Assembly: GCA_002391195.1 (NCBI GenBank) | Contig: DGRZ01000108.1 | Span: 11,892 to 32,843 of the forward strand | From: Fibrobacter sp. UBA4375 | GTDB lineage: Bacteria; Fibrobacterota; Fibrobacteria; Fibrobacterales; Fibrobacteraceae | Length of the DNA stretch: 20,952 nt | Reading direction: 5' to 3' | Part shown: positions 1 through 7,475 of the stretch, one piece after another | Position numbering within the stretch: position 1 is the first letter of the stretch | Layout of the letters: every line of letters starts with the position of its first letter | Notes under the pieces: model-generated | What the model was told of the DNA's origin: nothing | Database searches by the model: none | The model's input: the letters and a program-made list of their open reading frames with translations, nothing else | Made by a program: the position numbers and the translations under genes

Positions 1-98
1 CTAGCCCCTAGATCCTAGCCCCTAAATCCTAGCCCCTAAATCCTAGCCCCTAAATCCTAGCCCTTAAATCCTAGCCCCTAGATCCTAACCCCTAATCG
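1..98. repeat. 14-bp tandem repeat array
   Basis: Six head-to-tail copies of a 14-bp unit (consensus ctagcccctaaatc, with ctagcccctagatc and ctagcccttaaatc variants) fill positions 1-84, and a seventh degenerate copy (ctaacccctaatcg) runs to 98. The array is cut by the window edge, so its true length is unknown. The last copy contains the stop codon (complement of cta at 85-87) and final codons of the aroK-aroB gene, so the array abuts or invades its 3' end. There are no unique spacers, so it is not a CRISPR array. It is probably a variable-number repeat. Confidence 0.9.
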
Positions 99-1698
99 CT
101 TCCCACGCTTTTGCTACTGTTTCCTTTTCAATATTAACAACTTTTTCGACTTTCCCAATCTCTGTAGGCAAAATATAAACTCTTGTGCCCTTTTCGGCCT
201 TTTTGTCCACGGCCATGGCATTCCAGGCCTGCTCCGTATCCACGTTGTAGCTTTTCGGGAATCCGAGGCGGTCCAAAAGGTCGTTCTGCCTGGATTCTTC
301 TTCGGCGGAGAGTTTGCCCAGGAGTACGGCTGCACGGGCGGCTACCCGCATGCCGAGGCTTACGGCTATACCGTGGCTGAACATGTTGTAGTTGGTGAGC
401 TTTTCGATGGCATGTCCGAAAGTGTGACCGTAGTTCAAAATGGCCCGGAGACCGGATTCCTTCTCGTCGATGCCTACGACTTCGGCCTTGATCTGGCAGC
501 TCCTGAAAATCAGGTGACGCAACACGCCATCGTCGTGTTTCTTGATGCCTTCTACGTTTTCTTCGATGTAGCGGAAAAATTCCTTGTCGTAGATGACACC
601 GTACTTGACGATTTCGGCAAGGCCTGCCAGGTATTCGTTTTCGGGAAGGGTGGCAAGCACCGCCAGGTCGCACACTACGGCCTTGGGCTGGTAGAATGCC
701 CCGATCATGTTCTTGCCTTCGGGGTGGTTTACCGCCACCTTGCCACCTACGGAACTATCCACCATAGAAAGGAGGGTGGTCGGGAACTGGATAAAGGAAA
801 TTCCCCGCTGGTAGGTGGCGGCTCCAAAACCCGCCATGTCGCCTACCACGCCACCGCTGAACTGTAACAGACAGCTCTTTCGGGTGTAGTTCCGGTGCAG
901 CAAGAAACTGAAAAGCTGGTTCAGGTTATGGAGGGTTTTGTTCCGCTCTCCAGCCTGGAACTTGAAGATAGGGCAACGGCCCGCCTGGCCCCGCAACTGC
1001 GAGAGCATTTCGTTCTGGACCTTTGCGATGGTGGTGTCCGTACAGACCAGAAATTCGTTGGACGGGGCCAGCCGAAGGCCTTCCAGAAGGGCCTTGGAAT
1101 CGGGAATGATGTTCCTGCCGATAAAGATGGGGTAGCGCCCGCCACTAGAGGGGCACACATCCAGGGCATGATTGCTCCAGAACTTTTTCATGTGCAGGAT
1201 TTTTTCGATGACATGGGCTTCGGTGTAGTCGTTGGAACTTTCTACGCTGAAGTCGGCCTGGGCGTAGTTGGGCTCACGCTCTTTCAGCATGATCTTGATT
1301 TTGGCAAGGCGTTCCTCGTCGCTCAGGTTGGCAAGCAGGGGCCGTGTGTTCTTGCGCCCGATGCGTTCCGAAAGAATTTCGGGCTTGGCCCACAGGCGGA
1401 TGATGAGGCCGTTTTCCCGGATAATCTTGATGTTGTCGGCCTGGGTGAGCGCGCCACCACCTAGGGAAACCACCTGGGGCGTTTCGTTACTGCAGATTTC
1501 AGCGATGATTTCTTTTTCCTTCGCCCGGAAAAAGGCTTCCCCTTCCTGTGCGAATATTTCGGAGATTGACTTTCCGACCCGCTCCACGATAAGACTGTCG
1601 GTGTCAACGAAGGGGCGCTCAAGTCGTTCTGCCAGAGCCCTGCCGGTGCGACTCTTGCCGCTGGCCATGAAACCCGTAAAGAAAATATGCCTTCTCAT
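85..1698 (-). CDS. aroKB: Bifunctional shikimate kinase / 3-dehydroquinate synthase (AroK-AroB fusion)
   Basis: A 537-residue cytosolic fusion of two shikimate-pathway enzymes. Residues 1-165 are shikimate kinase (shikimate + ATP to shikimate-3-phosphate): P-loop GFMASGKS at 9-16, shikimate-binding D32/D34 and R58, GGGA at 80-83, and an RPLL lid segment. From about 175 to the end is 3-dehydroquinate synthase (DAHP to dehydroquinate, NAD and metal dependent): GGVVGDMAGFGAATYQRG, VDSSVGGK at 313-320, EIVKYG at 362-367, and metal ligands in HTFGHAIE at 425-432 and FSHG (H442). The open frame extends upstream to 1776, but the ATG at 1698 is preferred because it sits in a TAATG overlap with the aroE stop, and the kinase domain begins directly there. 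Translation is probably coupled to aroE. The last codons lie in a 14-bp repeat array. Both domains keep their key residues, so both activities are expected. Confidence 0.96.
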   Translation of the reverse strand: MRRHIFFTGFMASGKSRTGRALAERLERPFVDTDSLIVERVGKSISEIFAQEGEAFFRAKEKEIIAEICSNETPQVVSLGGGALTQADNIKIIRENGLIIRLWAKPEILSERIGRKNTRPLLANLSDEERLAKIKIMLKEREPNYAQADFSVESSNDYTEAHVIEKILHMKKFWSNHALDVCPSSGGRYPIFIGRNIIPDSKALLEGLRLAPSNEFLVCTDTTIAKVQNEMLSQLRGQAGRCPIFKFQAGERNKTLHNLNQLFSFLLHRNYTRKSCLLQFSGGVVGDMAGFGAATYQRGISFIQFPTTLLSMVDSSVGGKVAVNHPEGKNMIGAFYQPKAVVCDLAVLATLPENEYLAGLAEIVKYGVIYDKEFFRYIEENVEGIKKHDDGVLRHLIFRSCQIKAEVVGIDEKESGLRAILNYGHTFGHAIEKLTNYNMFSHGIAVSLGMRVAARAAVLLGKLSAEEESRQNDLLDRLGFPKSYNVDTEQAWNAMAVDKKAEKGTRVYILPTEIGKVEKVVNIEKETVAKAWEAIRG

Positions 1699-2570
1699 TA
1701 GATACCCTCCATTCCCTTGCGCATGATATTCAGCAGTTCTTCGTCGGTATGCCCCTTCACTTGCTCGGGGAACCATTTCTTGAAACTTTCCAGCCCCTGG
1801 TGCACCAGCATGCCTTCGCCGGTAACGGTCTTGCAGCCCTTTTCGGTGGCAAGCTTCAGGAGCTTTGTCTTGGGCGGTGCATAGACGATATCGCAGACGA
1901 CTTGCCCAGGGTTCAGACTGTCCTTGTCAAGAGGAGATTCGTCTTCGTTTGGGGTCATGCCTACGGAGGTGGCGTTGATGATAATCTTGTATTCCTTGGA
2001 AACGCTAGGGAATTCCAGGAAGGTGAATACGGAAATTTTTTCGCAGTCCTTGAACAGCGGATTCAGTGAACCAGCCAGGGCTTCGCCCTTGTCCTTGTTG
2101 CGGCACACGATGGCAAGCCTGTTGCCCTGTTCCATCAGGGTGTAGGCGATGGCCTTTGCCGCTCCGCCGTTTCCGAGAAGGGCCACGGTGGTGTTTGCAG
2201 GTTGCACTCCGTTTTCTTCCAGGTTGCGGATACAACCGTAGGGGTCCGTTGTGGTTCCGCAGAGGGTGTCGCCAACGGTCCCGTCTTTCCAGTAAAGTGT
2301 GTTTACGCTTCCGGTAAACTTGCTGATGGGGCTAAGTTCGTCCACCAGTTCCATGACGGGAGTCTTGTAAGGAATGGTAACGTTTGCCCCCCTGAATTTC
2401 ATGGCCCTGAAACCTTGGATAGCCTGGGCGAAATTCTCCGGTTCTGGTCCAAAGGGCAGGTAGGCCGCGTTGATTCCAAGCGCCTTGAAAAGCGCATTGT
2501 GCATGAGGGGGGATTTGCTATGGGCAATAGGGTGCCCGAAAACGCAAAGGGTTTCCGTTTTTCCGTTCAC
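1698..2570 (-). CDS. aroE: Shikimate dehydrogenase (NADP+)
   Basis: A 290-residue enzyme reducing 3-dehydroshikimate to shikimate, the step before the kinase encoded just downstream. Visible motifs: substrate-binding HSKSPLMHNA (S18, S20), catalytic lysine in NVTIPYK (K69), N90 and D109, the NADP-binding loop GNGGAAKA at 133-140, ATSVGM near 205 and GEGMLVHQG near 252. Length is normal for the family. The start is GTG at 2570, with an AGAGG ribosome-binding site 5 nt upstream. An ATG overlaps it one frame away (ATGTGA) and would stop at once, so GTG is the real start. The gene is first in a two-gene operon with aroKB (TAATG junction) and is divergent from der across 83 bp. Confidence 0.96.
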   Translation of the reverse strand: MNGKTETLCVFGHPIAHSKSPLMHNALFKALGINAAYLPFGPEPENFAQAIQGFRAMKFRGANVTIPYKTPVMELVDELSPISKFTGSVNTLYWKDGTVGDTLCGTTTDPYGCIRNLEENGVQPANTTVALLGNGGAAKAIAYTLMEQGNRLAIVCRNKDKGEALAGSLNPLFKDCEKISVFTFLEFPSVSKEYKIIINATSVGMTPNEDESPLDKDSLNPGQVVCDIVYAPPKTKLLKLATEKGCKTVTGEGMLVHQGLESFKKWFPEQVKGHTDEELLNIMRKGMEGI

Positions 2571-2619
2571 ATGAACCTCTTTTGTCCGCCCACCTGGGGC
2601 TGAACTCTAAACAATACAC

Positions 2620-2653
2620 CAATAAAAATATAAATATTCTATATTTGTATGCG
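2620..2653 (+). promoter_or_regulatory. AT-rich divergent promoter region, candidate der -10
   Basis: The 83-bp gap between aroE and der ends in a very AT-rich block with a TATATT (2640-2645) and a 7-bp AT inverted repeat (aaatata 2626-2632 / tatattt 2640-2646). If TATATT is the der -10 box, transcription would begin at or next to the der ATG at 2654, which has no Shine-Dalgarno sequence. That would make der leaderless or nearly so. No good -35 box is visible, so this is a weak call. Confidence 0.3.
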
Positions 2654-4081
2654 ATGAAATTACCTGTGGTGTGTATTATCGGACGGCCCAATGTCGGGAA
2701 GTCCTCTCTTTTTAACCGGATTCTTGGCCGCAGGGCTGCCGTGGTATCTGACCGTGACGGTGTGACTCGCGATAGGCATTATCAGAACGCAAATTACAAG
2801 GGCCACGAATTTACGGTGGTAGATACCGGCGGTTTTTTGCCGGACGATACCATCGATGTCCTGGCCGATAGTGTCCGTACCCAGATTTTTAACGCCGTCG
2901 AGGAATCGGACCTGGTCCTTTTTATGGTGGATGTTCGCGTGGGCATTACCAAGCTGGACCAGCAGTTTGCAAGGCTTATCCGCAAGTTGGACAAGAAGGT
3001 GATTCTGGTGGCCAACAAGAGCGAAAACCTGGGCGACCGTCAGGAAAGTTACGAGTTCTTGAAGTTGGGCTTTGGACAGCCCCGTACCATCAGCGCCTTG
3101 ACGGGCTATGCCTGCCTTTCTTTGATGGATGAAATTGTCGCAGTGCTTCCGACCCCTGTGCGTGGGGAACGGAAAGAGGAACGGCCCATCCGTTTTGCCA
3201 TCCTTGGTCGCCCCAATGCAGGCAAGAGCACCCTGTTGAACCGCCTGATGGGCGAGGAACGTGCCGTGGTTTCGGACATTCCTGGCACCACCCGCGATTC
3301 TATCGATTGTACCTTTACCGTAAACGGCGTCAAGTTCGTGGTCACCGATACGGCGGGCCTTCGCAAAAAGGCGAAGGTAGAAGACGAGGTGGAAATTTTT
3401 AGCAACATGCGCACCATGGAAAGCATCCGCAGGTCGGACCTGTCGGTGCTTCTGGTGGACTGCACCCGAGGGCTCCAGGTTCAGGACTTTAGAATCATTA
3501 CCGAAATCCGCAAGGCGGGGAAGGGCCTGGTTCTTGTGCTGAACAAGTGGGATATTCTGCCCGACAAGACGGAAAAGTCCTTCGACCGCATGGTCAAGGA
3601 AATGCTGGAACGGGAACCCATGCTGGAGTACGTGCCCATTCTTTCTATCAGTGCCAAGGAAGGCCTTCGCGTAAATCGGGTTATCCAGTCTATCCAGACG
3701 GTATATGCCAACTGCCGCCGCGTGCTGGGCCGAGACCGAGTGGCCGAAAGTTTTGCGAATTTCTTGCAAGAAAAGGCGCCTCCCAGCCACAACGCCCGTG
3801 TGGTTGCCTTGACCCGAGCCTGCCAGATTCTGGTGGAGCCTCCCGTGATTGCCATTGAGACCCGCACACCGGAATTGGTGGACGAATCTTACAAGCGTTA
3901 CCTGCTTAAAAAGTTTTACGAAGAATTCCAGCTACAGGGTGCGCCCCTCCGCTTGAATTTTGACCAGAAGTTAACCCTCAGAAAGGACGAAGAACTTGAA
4001 CAGTTTGCTGAGTCTTCCGATAGCGTACTTGTTGGGGTCGATCCCCAGCGCGATTTGGATCGCAAAAATCGCGAAAGGTAA
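2654..4081 (+). CDS. der: GTPase Der (EngA), ribosome assembly
   Basis: A 475-residue protein with the tandem GTPase domains unique to Der/EngA, which acts in 50S subunit assembly. Domain 1: GRPNVGKS at 10-17, the DRDGVTRDR switch, DTGG, and a G4 motif reading NKSE (121-124) instead of the usual NKxD. Domain 2: GRPNAGKS at 185-192, DIPGTTRDS, DTAGLRKKAKVEDEVE, NKWD and SAKEG. A KH-like C-terminal domain follows, to about residue 440. The start is taken as the ATG at 2654, directly before the first P-loop strand; the frame extends upstream without a better start, and no ribosome-binding site is seen. The last 28 residues form a charged tail translated from DNA that also encodes the N-terminus of PlsY in another frame. 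Confidence 0.96.
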   Translation: MKLPVVCIIGRPNVGKSSLFNRILGRRAAVVSDRDGVTRDRHYQNANYKGHEFTVVDTGGFLPDDTIDVLADSVRTQIFNAVEESDLVLFMVDVRVGITKLDQQFARLIRKLDKKVILVANKSENLGDRQESYEFLKLGFGQPRTISALTGYACLSLMDEIVAVLPTPVRGERKEERPIRFAILGRPNAGKSTLLNRLMGEERAVVSDIPGTTRDSIDCTFTVNGVKFVVTDTAGLRKKAKVEDEVEIFSNMRTMESIRRSDLSVLLVDCTRGLQVQDFRIITEIRKAGKGLVLVLNKWDILPDKTEKSFDRMVKEMLEREPMLEYVPILSISAKEGLRVNRVIQSIQTVYANCRRVLGRDRVAESFANFLQEKAPPSHNARVVALTRACQILVEPPVIAIETRTPELVDESYKRYLLKKFYEEFQLQGAPLRLNFDQKLTLRKDEELEQFAESSDSVLVGVDPQRDLDRKNRER

Positions 4082-4664
4082 GGACTTTGACATTCGGGAC
4101 TACGGTTCCAAGAATGCAGGTCTCACCAACACGTTCCGCGTGCTGGGCTGGAAACCGGCACTTCCGGTAGTGTTCCTGGATTTGCTCAAGGGTTTCTTTG
4201 GACCCTGGATTGCCGCACAGATGTGTGCCTCTCAGGTGGCTGCCGGTGGTGCGGACTACTCTCATTGGGTGCCGCTGGTGGCAGGCCTTCTGGTCATCTT
4301 GGGCCATAGCTTTACCTGCTTTGCTGGATTCCGTGGAGGCAAGGGCGTGCTTGCCGCTCTCGGTGTCTTTTTGGCCCTTTGCCCAATTACTGCCCTTGCG
4401 GCCTTTGGGGTGTGGATTGTCCTTACGGTTTCCACCAAGTATGTTTCGGTTGGGAGCATCGGCGCTTGCATTGCTCTCGGGGCTTTTGCCGTGATGGGCT
4501 ACTTGAAGTTGCCGTTTCCACCAGACGAAATCAACTTGGGACTCATGATTACTTGCCTTATTGTGGCGATTTTTGTGATTGTGAAGCACAAATCCAACAT
4601 CAAGCGGCTTTTGAACGGCACGGAGAATGGATTTGGGTCTAAAAGGAAGACTCCGAAGGCGTAA
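3996..4664 (+). CDS. plsY: Acyl-phosphate:glycerol-3-phosphate acyltransferase PlsY
   Basis: A 222-residue inner-membrane enzyme that transfers an acyl chain from acyl-phosphate to glycerol-3-phosphate, the first step of phospholipid synthesis. All three family motifs are visible: GSKNAGLTN at 37-45, GHSFTCFAGFRGGKGV at 103-118 (Arg where FKGGKG is usual) and KYVSVGSI at 148-155, plus the characteristic NIKRLLNGTE near the C-terminus. Several hydrophobic segments alternate with these loops. The start is TTG at 3996, inside the 3' end of der; AAAGGA lies 8 nt upstream, and this start gives the expected first membrane segment (AYLLGSIPSAIWIAK). The 86-bp overlap with der implies co-transcription. 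GpsA, which supplies the glycerol-3-phosphate, is the next gene downstream. Confidence 0.93.
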   Translation: MNSLLSLPIAYLLGSIPSAIWIAKIAKGKDFDIRDYGSKNAGLTNTFRVLGWKPALPVVFLDLLKGFFGPWIAAQMCASQVAAGGADYSHWVPLVAGLLVILGHSFTCFAGFRGGKGVLAALGVFLALCPITALAAFGVWIVLTVSTKYVSVGSIGACIALGAFAVMGYLKLPFPPDEINLGLMITCLIVAIFVIVKHKSNIKRLLNGTENGFGSKRKTPKA

Positions 4665-4736
4665 ATATTGTAGATTATTGATGTGTTGAGTTATTAGTTC
4701 TAAGTTCCGAGTTACTAGAAAGTTTTACTACAACAT

Positions 4737-4790
4737 CTCTAGTAACTAGTAACTAGCCCGTAGGGCGTAACTGGTAACTAGAGTTTTAAT
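4737..4790 (+). repeat. Long imperfect hairpin repeat, possible terminator
   Basis: Positions 4737-4783 fold into one stem: a GCCC-GTA-GGGC tip (4756-4766), then arms built from GTAACTAG units that pair with only A-A mismatches, a G-U pair and a 2-nt offset, closing with CTCTAGT/ACTAGAG. TTTTAATT follows, so it could act as an intrinsic terminator for der-plsY. Its arms are themselves short direct repeats (agtaact). A smaller relative lies at 10369-10390. Confidence 0.6.
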
Positions 4791-4803
4791 TAGGGACGAC
4801 AGT

Positions 4804-5835
4804 ATGAAGGTTACAGTATTAGGAACTGGCGGCTGGGGACTTACCCTTGGTCAGGTGGTTTATGAAAATAAGTGCGAAGTTTCCTTTTGGACTAACTCGC
4901 AGGCCGAAGTGGATTTGCTTTCCACAGAACACCAGTACAAGGATAAGTTGCCCGGTGTGATTTTCCCGGCAGATTTTAAATACACTACCGACATGAACGC
5001 CGCCCTCGATGGTTGTGACATGGTGCTTATCGTGGTGCCCTCTCAGTTTATGGGTGGCGTGGCCAAGAACCTTGGCAAGTGGACACCGGCCAAAGGTAAA
5101 GAACCCGTGGTGGTGTGTGCTACCAAGGGTATTCTCGAAGGCACGAACCAGCTCATGAGCGAAGTGCTATTGGAAAACGTTCCCTGGCTTACCGAAGACA
5201 AGATGGTGGCCTTTAGCGGACCTTCCCATGCCGAAGAGGTGAGCCGCCATATCCTTACGGCCATTGTGGCTGCCTGTGTGAACGAAGAATCCGCAAAGTT
5301 TGTGCAGAAGGTCATGAGCTGCAGCTACCTGCGTGTGTACAGCTCTACGGATATCGTGGGCATTGAACTTTGCGGTTCTGTGAAAAACGTTATCGCCATT
5401 GCCTCTGGCGTGCTTTACGGTCTCGAAGCCAGCGGCAAGTACAAGATTGGAGACAACACCCGTGCAGCCCTCTTGACTCGCGGTCAGGCAGAAATGTGCC
5501 GCCTGGGCAAGGCCCTCGGGGCAAAGTCCGAAACCTTTGCTGGCCTCGCCGGTATGGGCGACTTGATTGTGACCTGCCTTTCCCAGCACAGCCGTAACCG
5601 CTATGTAGGGGAGCACATCGGTAAGGGCGAAACCATCGAACAGGTGCTTGCCGGCATGAAAATGGTTGCCGAAGGCGTGCCCACCTGCAAGAGCACTAAG
5701 GCCCTTGCCGACAAGCTGGGTGTAGAAATGCCCATTGTGAACTCCGTCCATGCCCTCCTTTTCGAAGGAAAGAAGGTGGACGATGTCATCAAGGACATGT
5801 GGGGCCGCGAACTCAAGGAAGAAGTCTGGGGCTAG
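4804..5835 (+). CDS. gpsA: Glycerol-3-phosphate dehydrogenase [NAD(P)+]
   Basis: A 343-residue cytosolic enzyme reducing dihydroxyacetone phosphate to sn-glycerol-3-phosphate for phospholipid synthesis. The Rossmann loop GTGGWG is at 7-12. Further motifs are VPSQFM, ATKGI, FSGPSHAEEV, the catalytic lysine in GSVKNV (K194), NTRAALLTRG, and GLAGMGDLIVTC followed by SRNRYVG. The length is typical. The ATG at 4804 has AGGGA 7-8 nt upstream. It follows plsY by 139 bp with a hairpin between, so it may have its own promoter, although the two proteins act in sequence. It converges with the next gene; the two stop codons share a single CTAG. Confidence 0.97.
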   Translation: MKVTVLGTGGWGLTLGQVVYENKCEVSFWTNSQAEVDLLSTEHQYKDKLPGVIFPADFKYTTDMNAALDGCDMVLIVVPSQFMGGVAKNLGKWTPAKGKEPVVVCATKGILEGTNQLMSEVLLENVPWLTEDKMVAFSGPSHAEEVSRHILTAIVAACVNEESAKFVQKVMSCSYLRVYSSTDIVGIELCGSVKNVIAIASGVLYGLEASGKYKIGDNTRAALLTRGQAEMCRLGKALGAKSETFAGLAGMGDLIVTCLSQHSRNRYVGEHIGKGETIEQVLAGMKMVAEGVPTCKSTKALADKLGVEMPIVNSVHALLFEGKKVDDVIKDMWGRELKEEVWG

Positions 5836-6794
5836 TCCTTTTTACTTCCGACTAGTACCACGGCACCTTGCAAGGCTTGGAACAGCAAGGGAATGTAACC
5901 CAGCAAGCCTGCTGCAAGAACTAGATCCGCAGGAATGCCGAGGATTCCGGAAAAAAGAGCTATTTGGACTCCCTCGCGAACGCCAATGCCGTTAAGAGAA
6001 ATGGGAAGCATGGCGACTACGATGGTGATACTGGTAAAGACCACCAGAATACCAATATTGATGTCGACTCCTACTGCTTTGAAATAGGCAAAACTAGTGA
6101 AGAGGGTTAATAGTTGTAGCCAGAGTGAATCCAACGAAGACAACAGCAGTTGTTTTTTGTGTTTTCTGTAAATAGAAAGGCTGTACTGCAACTTTGGGAT
6201 GAAGCGAATTTTGTTTGTAATGGCTTCTGGGAATGGAATCTTGTCAGAAAACAGACAGCAGAGGATAACGGCAATGCAAACCAGTAGAGCAACGCACATA
6301 ATGAGGGTGTAAACCGTAGGTACGTTGATTTTTGACAGGGCGAAGGGAAGCGCTACAAAGAAACACAGGAACATGGCAAGGAGTCCTTGAATGCGTGAAA
6401 GAAATACTGCCGAAATGGATTGACTGGTCTGGTTGAATTTTTTTCCGAATGCCAAAGATTTTACAGCGTCGCCGCCAAAGCCGGTAGGGAGCAGGTTGTT
6501 AAAAAAATACCCCAGGGCTGTGTAAGCGTAATAGGTCTTGAAGGGGATTTCTGGCCCCTGTACCGAGAGGCCTTTCCAGCGGTTGGCCTGGATGAGCATG
6601 ATTAGGTTTGCGGCAACGAGCATGGCCACCACCCAAGGTATCATGGCTGCAGTCCAGTTCTCCATGACGCTTGCAAAAGGAATCTTGTAAAAAATGTAAG
6701 CGAAACCACCCACGCTTACAAGAAGCTGGAAAATTTTTTTTATCCAAGGCCCTTTGGCTGTCTTACCTGCCGTCATTGCCTGTAAAAATAGCAT
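5832..6794 (-). CDS. Lysylphosphatidylglycerol synthase TM-region / flippase-like membrane protein
   Basis: About 320 residues with roughly eight hydrophobic segments. Conserved features of the LPG_synthase_TM (UPF0104/AglD-YbhN-like) family are present: NRWKGL near residue 70, FFNNLLPTGFGGDAVK near 100 and LPISLNGIGVREG near 265. There is no catalytic aminoacyl-transferase domain, so it is not a full MprF. Family members are thought to move or bind lipids or lipid-linked sugars, but the substrate cannot be read from sequence. The start is uncertain: ATG at 6794, ATG at 6776 or TTG at 6803, none with a clear ribosome-binding site. The gene is divergent from a methyltransferase-lipoprotein-glycosyltransferase operon, which suggests an envelope role (inference). 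Confidence 0.85.
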   Translation of the reverse strand: MLFLQAMTAGKTAKGPWIKKIFQLLVSVGGFAYIFYKIPFASVMENWTAAMIPWVVAMLVAANLIMLIQANRWKGLSVQGPEIPFKTYYAYTALGYFFNNLLPTGFGGDAVKSLAFGKKFNQTSQSISAVFLSRIQGLLAMFLCFFVALPFALSKINVPTVYTLIMCVALLVCIAVILCCLFSDKIPFPEAITNKIRFIPKLQYSLSIYRKHKKQLLLSSLDSLWLQLLTLFTSFAYFKAVGVDINIGILVVFTSITIVVAMLPISLNGIGVREGVQIALFSGILGIPADLVLAAGLLGYIPLLFQALQGAVVLVGSKKD

Positions 6795-6827
6795 TTTTAC
6801 CAAGAAAATTTTATATTTTTACCAAGA
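6782..6827. promoter_or_regulatory. Divergent promoter with 13-bp direct repeat and palindrome
   Basis: The exact 13-mer atttttaccaaga occurs at 6793-6805 and 6815-6827, a 22-bp period (about two helical turns). The first copy is also the right half of a perfect palindrome, gtaaaaat-agc-atttttac (6782-6800). Between the repeats, ttttatatttt can be read as a -10 box in both directions (TATATT at 6812-6817 on plus, TATAAA on minus). The layout is typical of a regulator-bound divergent promoter, but it could also be a small local duplication. Confidence 0.45.
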
Positions 6828-6834
6828 GGTTTTT

Positions 6835-7458
6835 ATGTACCCGAATAAAGTTCGTTATGATATAGCCATGCTTGTCCCTCCAGATGCTAAAACCGTCCTG
6901 GAAATAGGGGCTGGCTCCGGCAAGAATTGCGTGATTTATCCCAAGGATTCCTATAAGGTGGCTATAGAGCCCGAAAACAGGACTGACTGCCAGACGGCCG
7001 AAAATTTTCCAGGTGGCTTTAACGAGTATCATCACGTTCTTTACGAAGATTTCAAAGAAGACCGCAAGTTCGACCTGATAGTCATGTGTGATGTTCTAGA
7101 ACATGTGAACGATCCGGTGGATCTGATCAATTTCTGCAAAAACCACCTGACCCCGGAAGGCCATATCCTTCTTTCTCTCCCCAATTTTATTTGTGTTGAA
7201 AATATCCTCAAGATTGTCTTGACCAGGGATTTCCGCTATGTGAAGGTGGACCAGGGTGAAAAAGCGTTGGGCGTTTTGGATATTAATCATAAGACGTTCT
7301 GGACCAAGAAAAGCTTTATCCGTTTTGCCAAGGAGAACGGCCTAGAAGTTGAACGTATTGTGGGAATCCGCAAACAGCTGAAGTTTATGCCAAACATTTT
7401 GAGCCATTTAAGTTATATTCCCTTTCAGTATGGGTTCTTGACCAAAATCAAAAAGTGA
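6835..7458 (+). CDS. Class I SAM-dependent methyltransferase
   Basis: 207 residues. It carries the SAM-binding motif I VLEIGAGSG (21-29), an acidic strand-2 end (VAIEPEN), the FDLIVMCDVLEHVNDP motif (Methyltransf_11/23-type) and the post-motif LTPEGHILLSLPN. The target is unknown; neighbours suggest a glycan or surface polymer. The start at 6835 is supported by AGAGG 5 nt upstream. The open frame continues further 5', but that part overlaps the divergent promoter and lacks a good start. The stop TGA is 17 nt before the next ATG, so it is probably the first gene of a three-gene operon. Confidence 0.85.
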   Translation: MYPNKVRYDIAMLVPPDAKTVLEIGAGSGKNCVIYPKDSYKVAIEPENRTDCQTAENFPGGFNEYHHVLYEDFKEDRKFDLIVMCDVLEHVNDPVDLINFCKNHLTPEGHILLSLPNFICVENILKIVLTRDFRYVKVDQGEKALGVLDINHKTFWTKKSFIRFAKENGLEVERIVGIRKQLKFMPNILSHLSYIPFQYGFLTKIKK

Positions 7459-7475
7459 GTAAAGGAGATCCTAAA

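Noticed and set aside
1..98. CRISPR array
   Set aside because: The units are 14 bp and directly adjacent, without spacers, so it is a simple tandem repeat.
373..1464. Long plus-strand ORFs opposite aroKB
   Set aside because: They are antisense to a gene with complete AroK and AroB motifs, and their translations show no domain-like pattern. They reflect codon bias of the real strand.
2660..3790. 376-codon minus-strand ORF opposite der
   Set aside because: The plus strand encodes both Der GTPase domains with all motifs; the reverse reading is rich in His/Gln/Arg and has no recognisable motif.
5832..6794. Full-length MprF (lysyl-phosphatidylglycerol synthase)
   Set aside because: Only the membrane flippase-like part is present; the soluble aminoacyl-transferase domain is missing.
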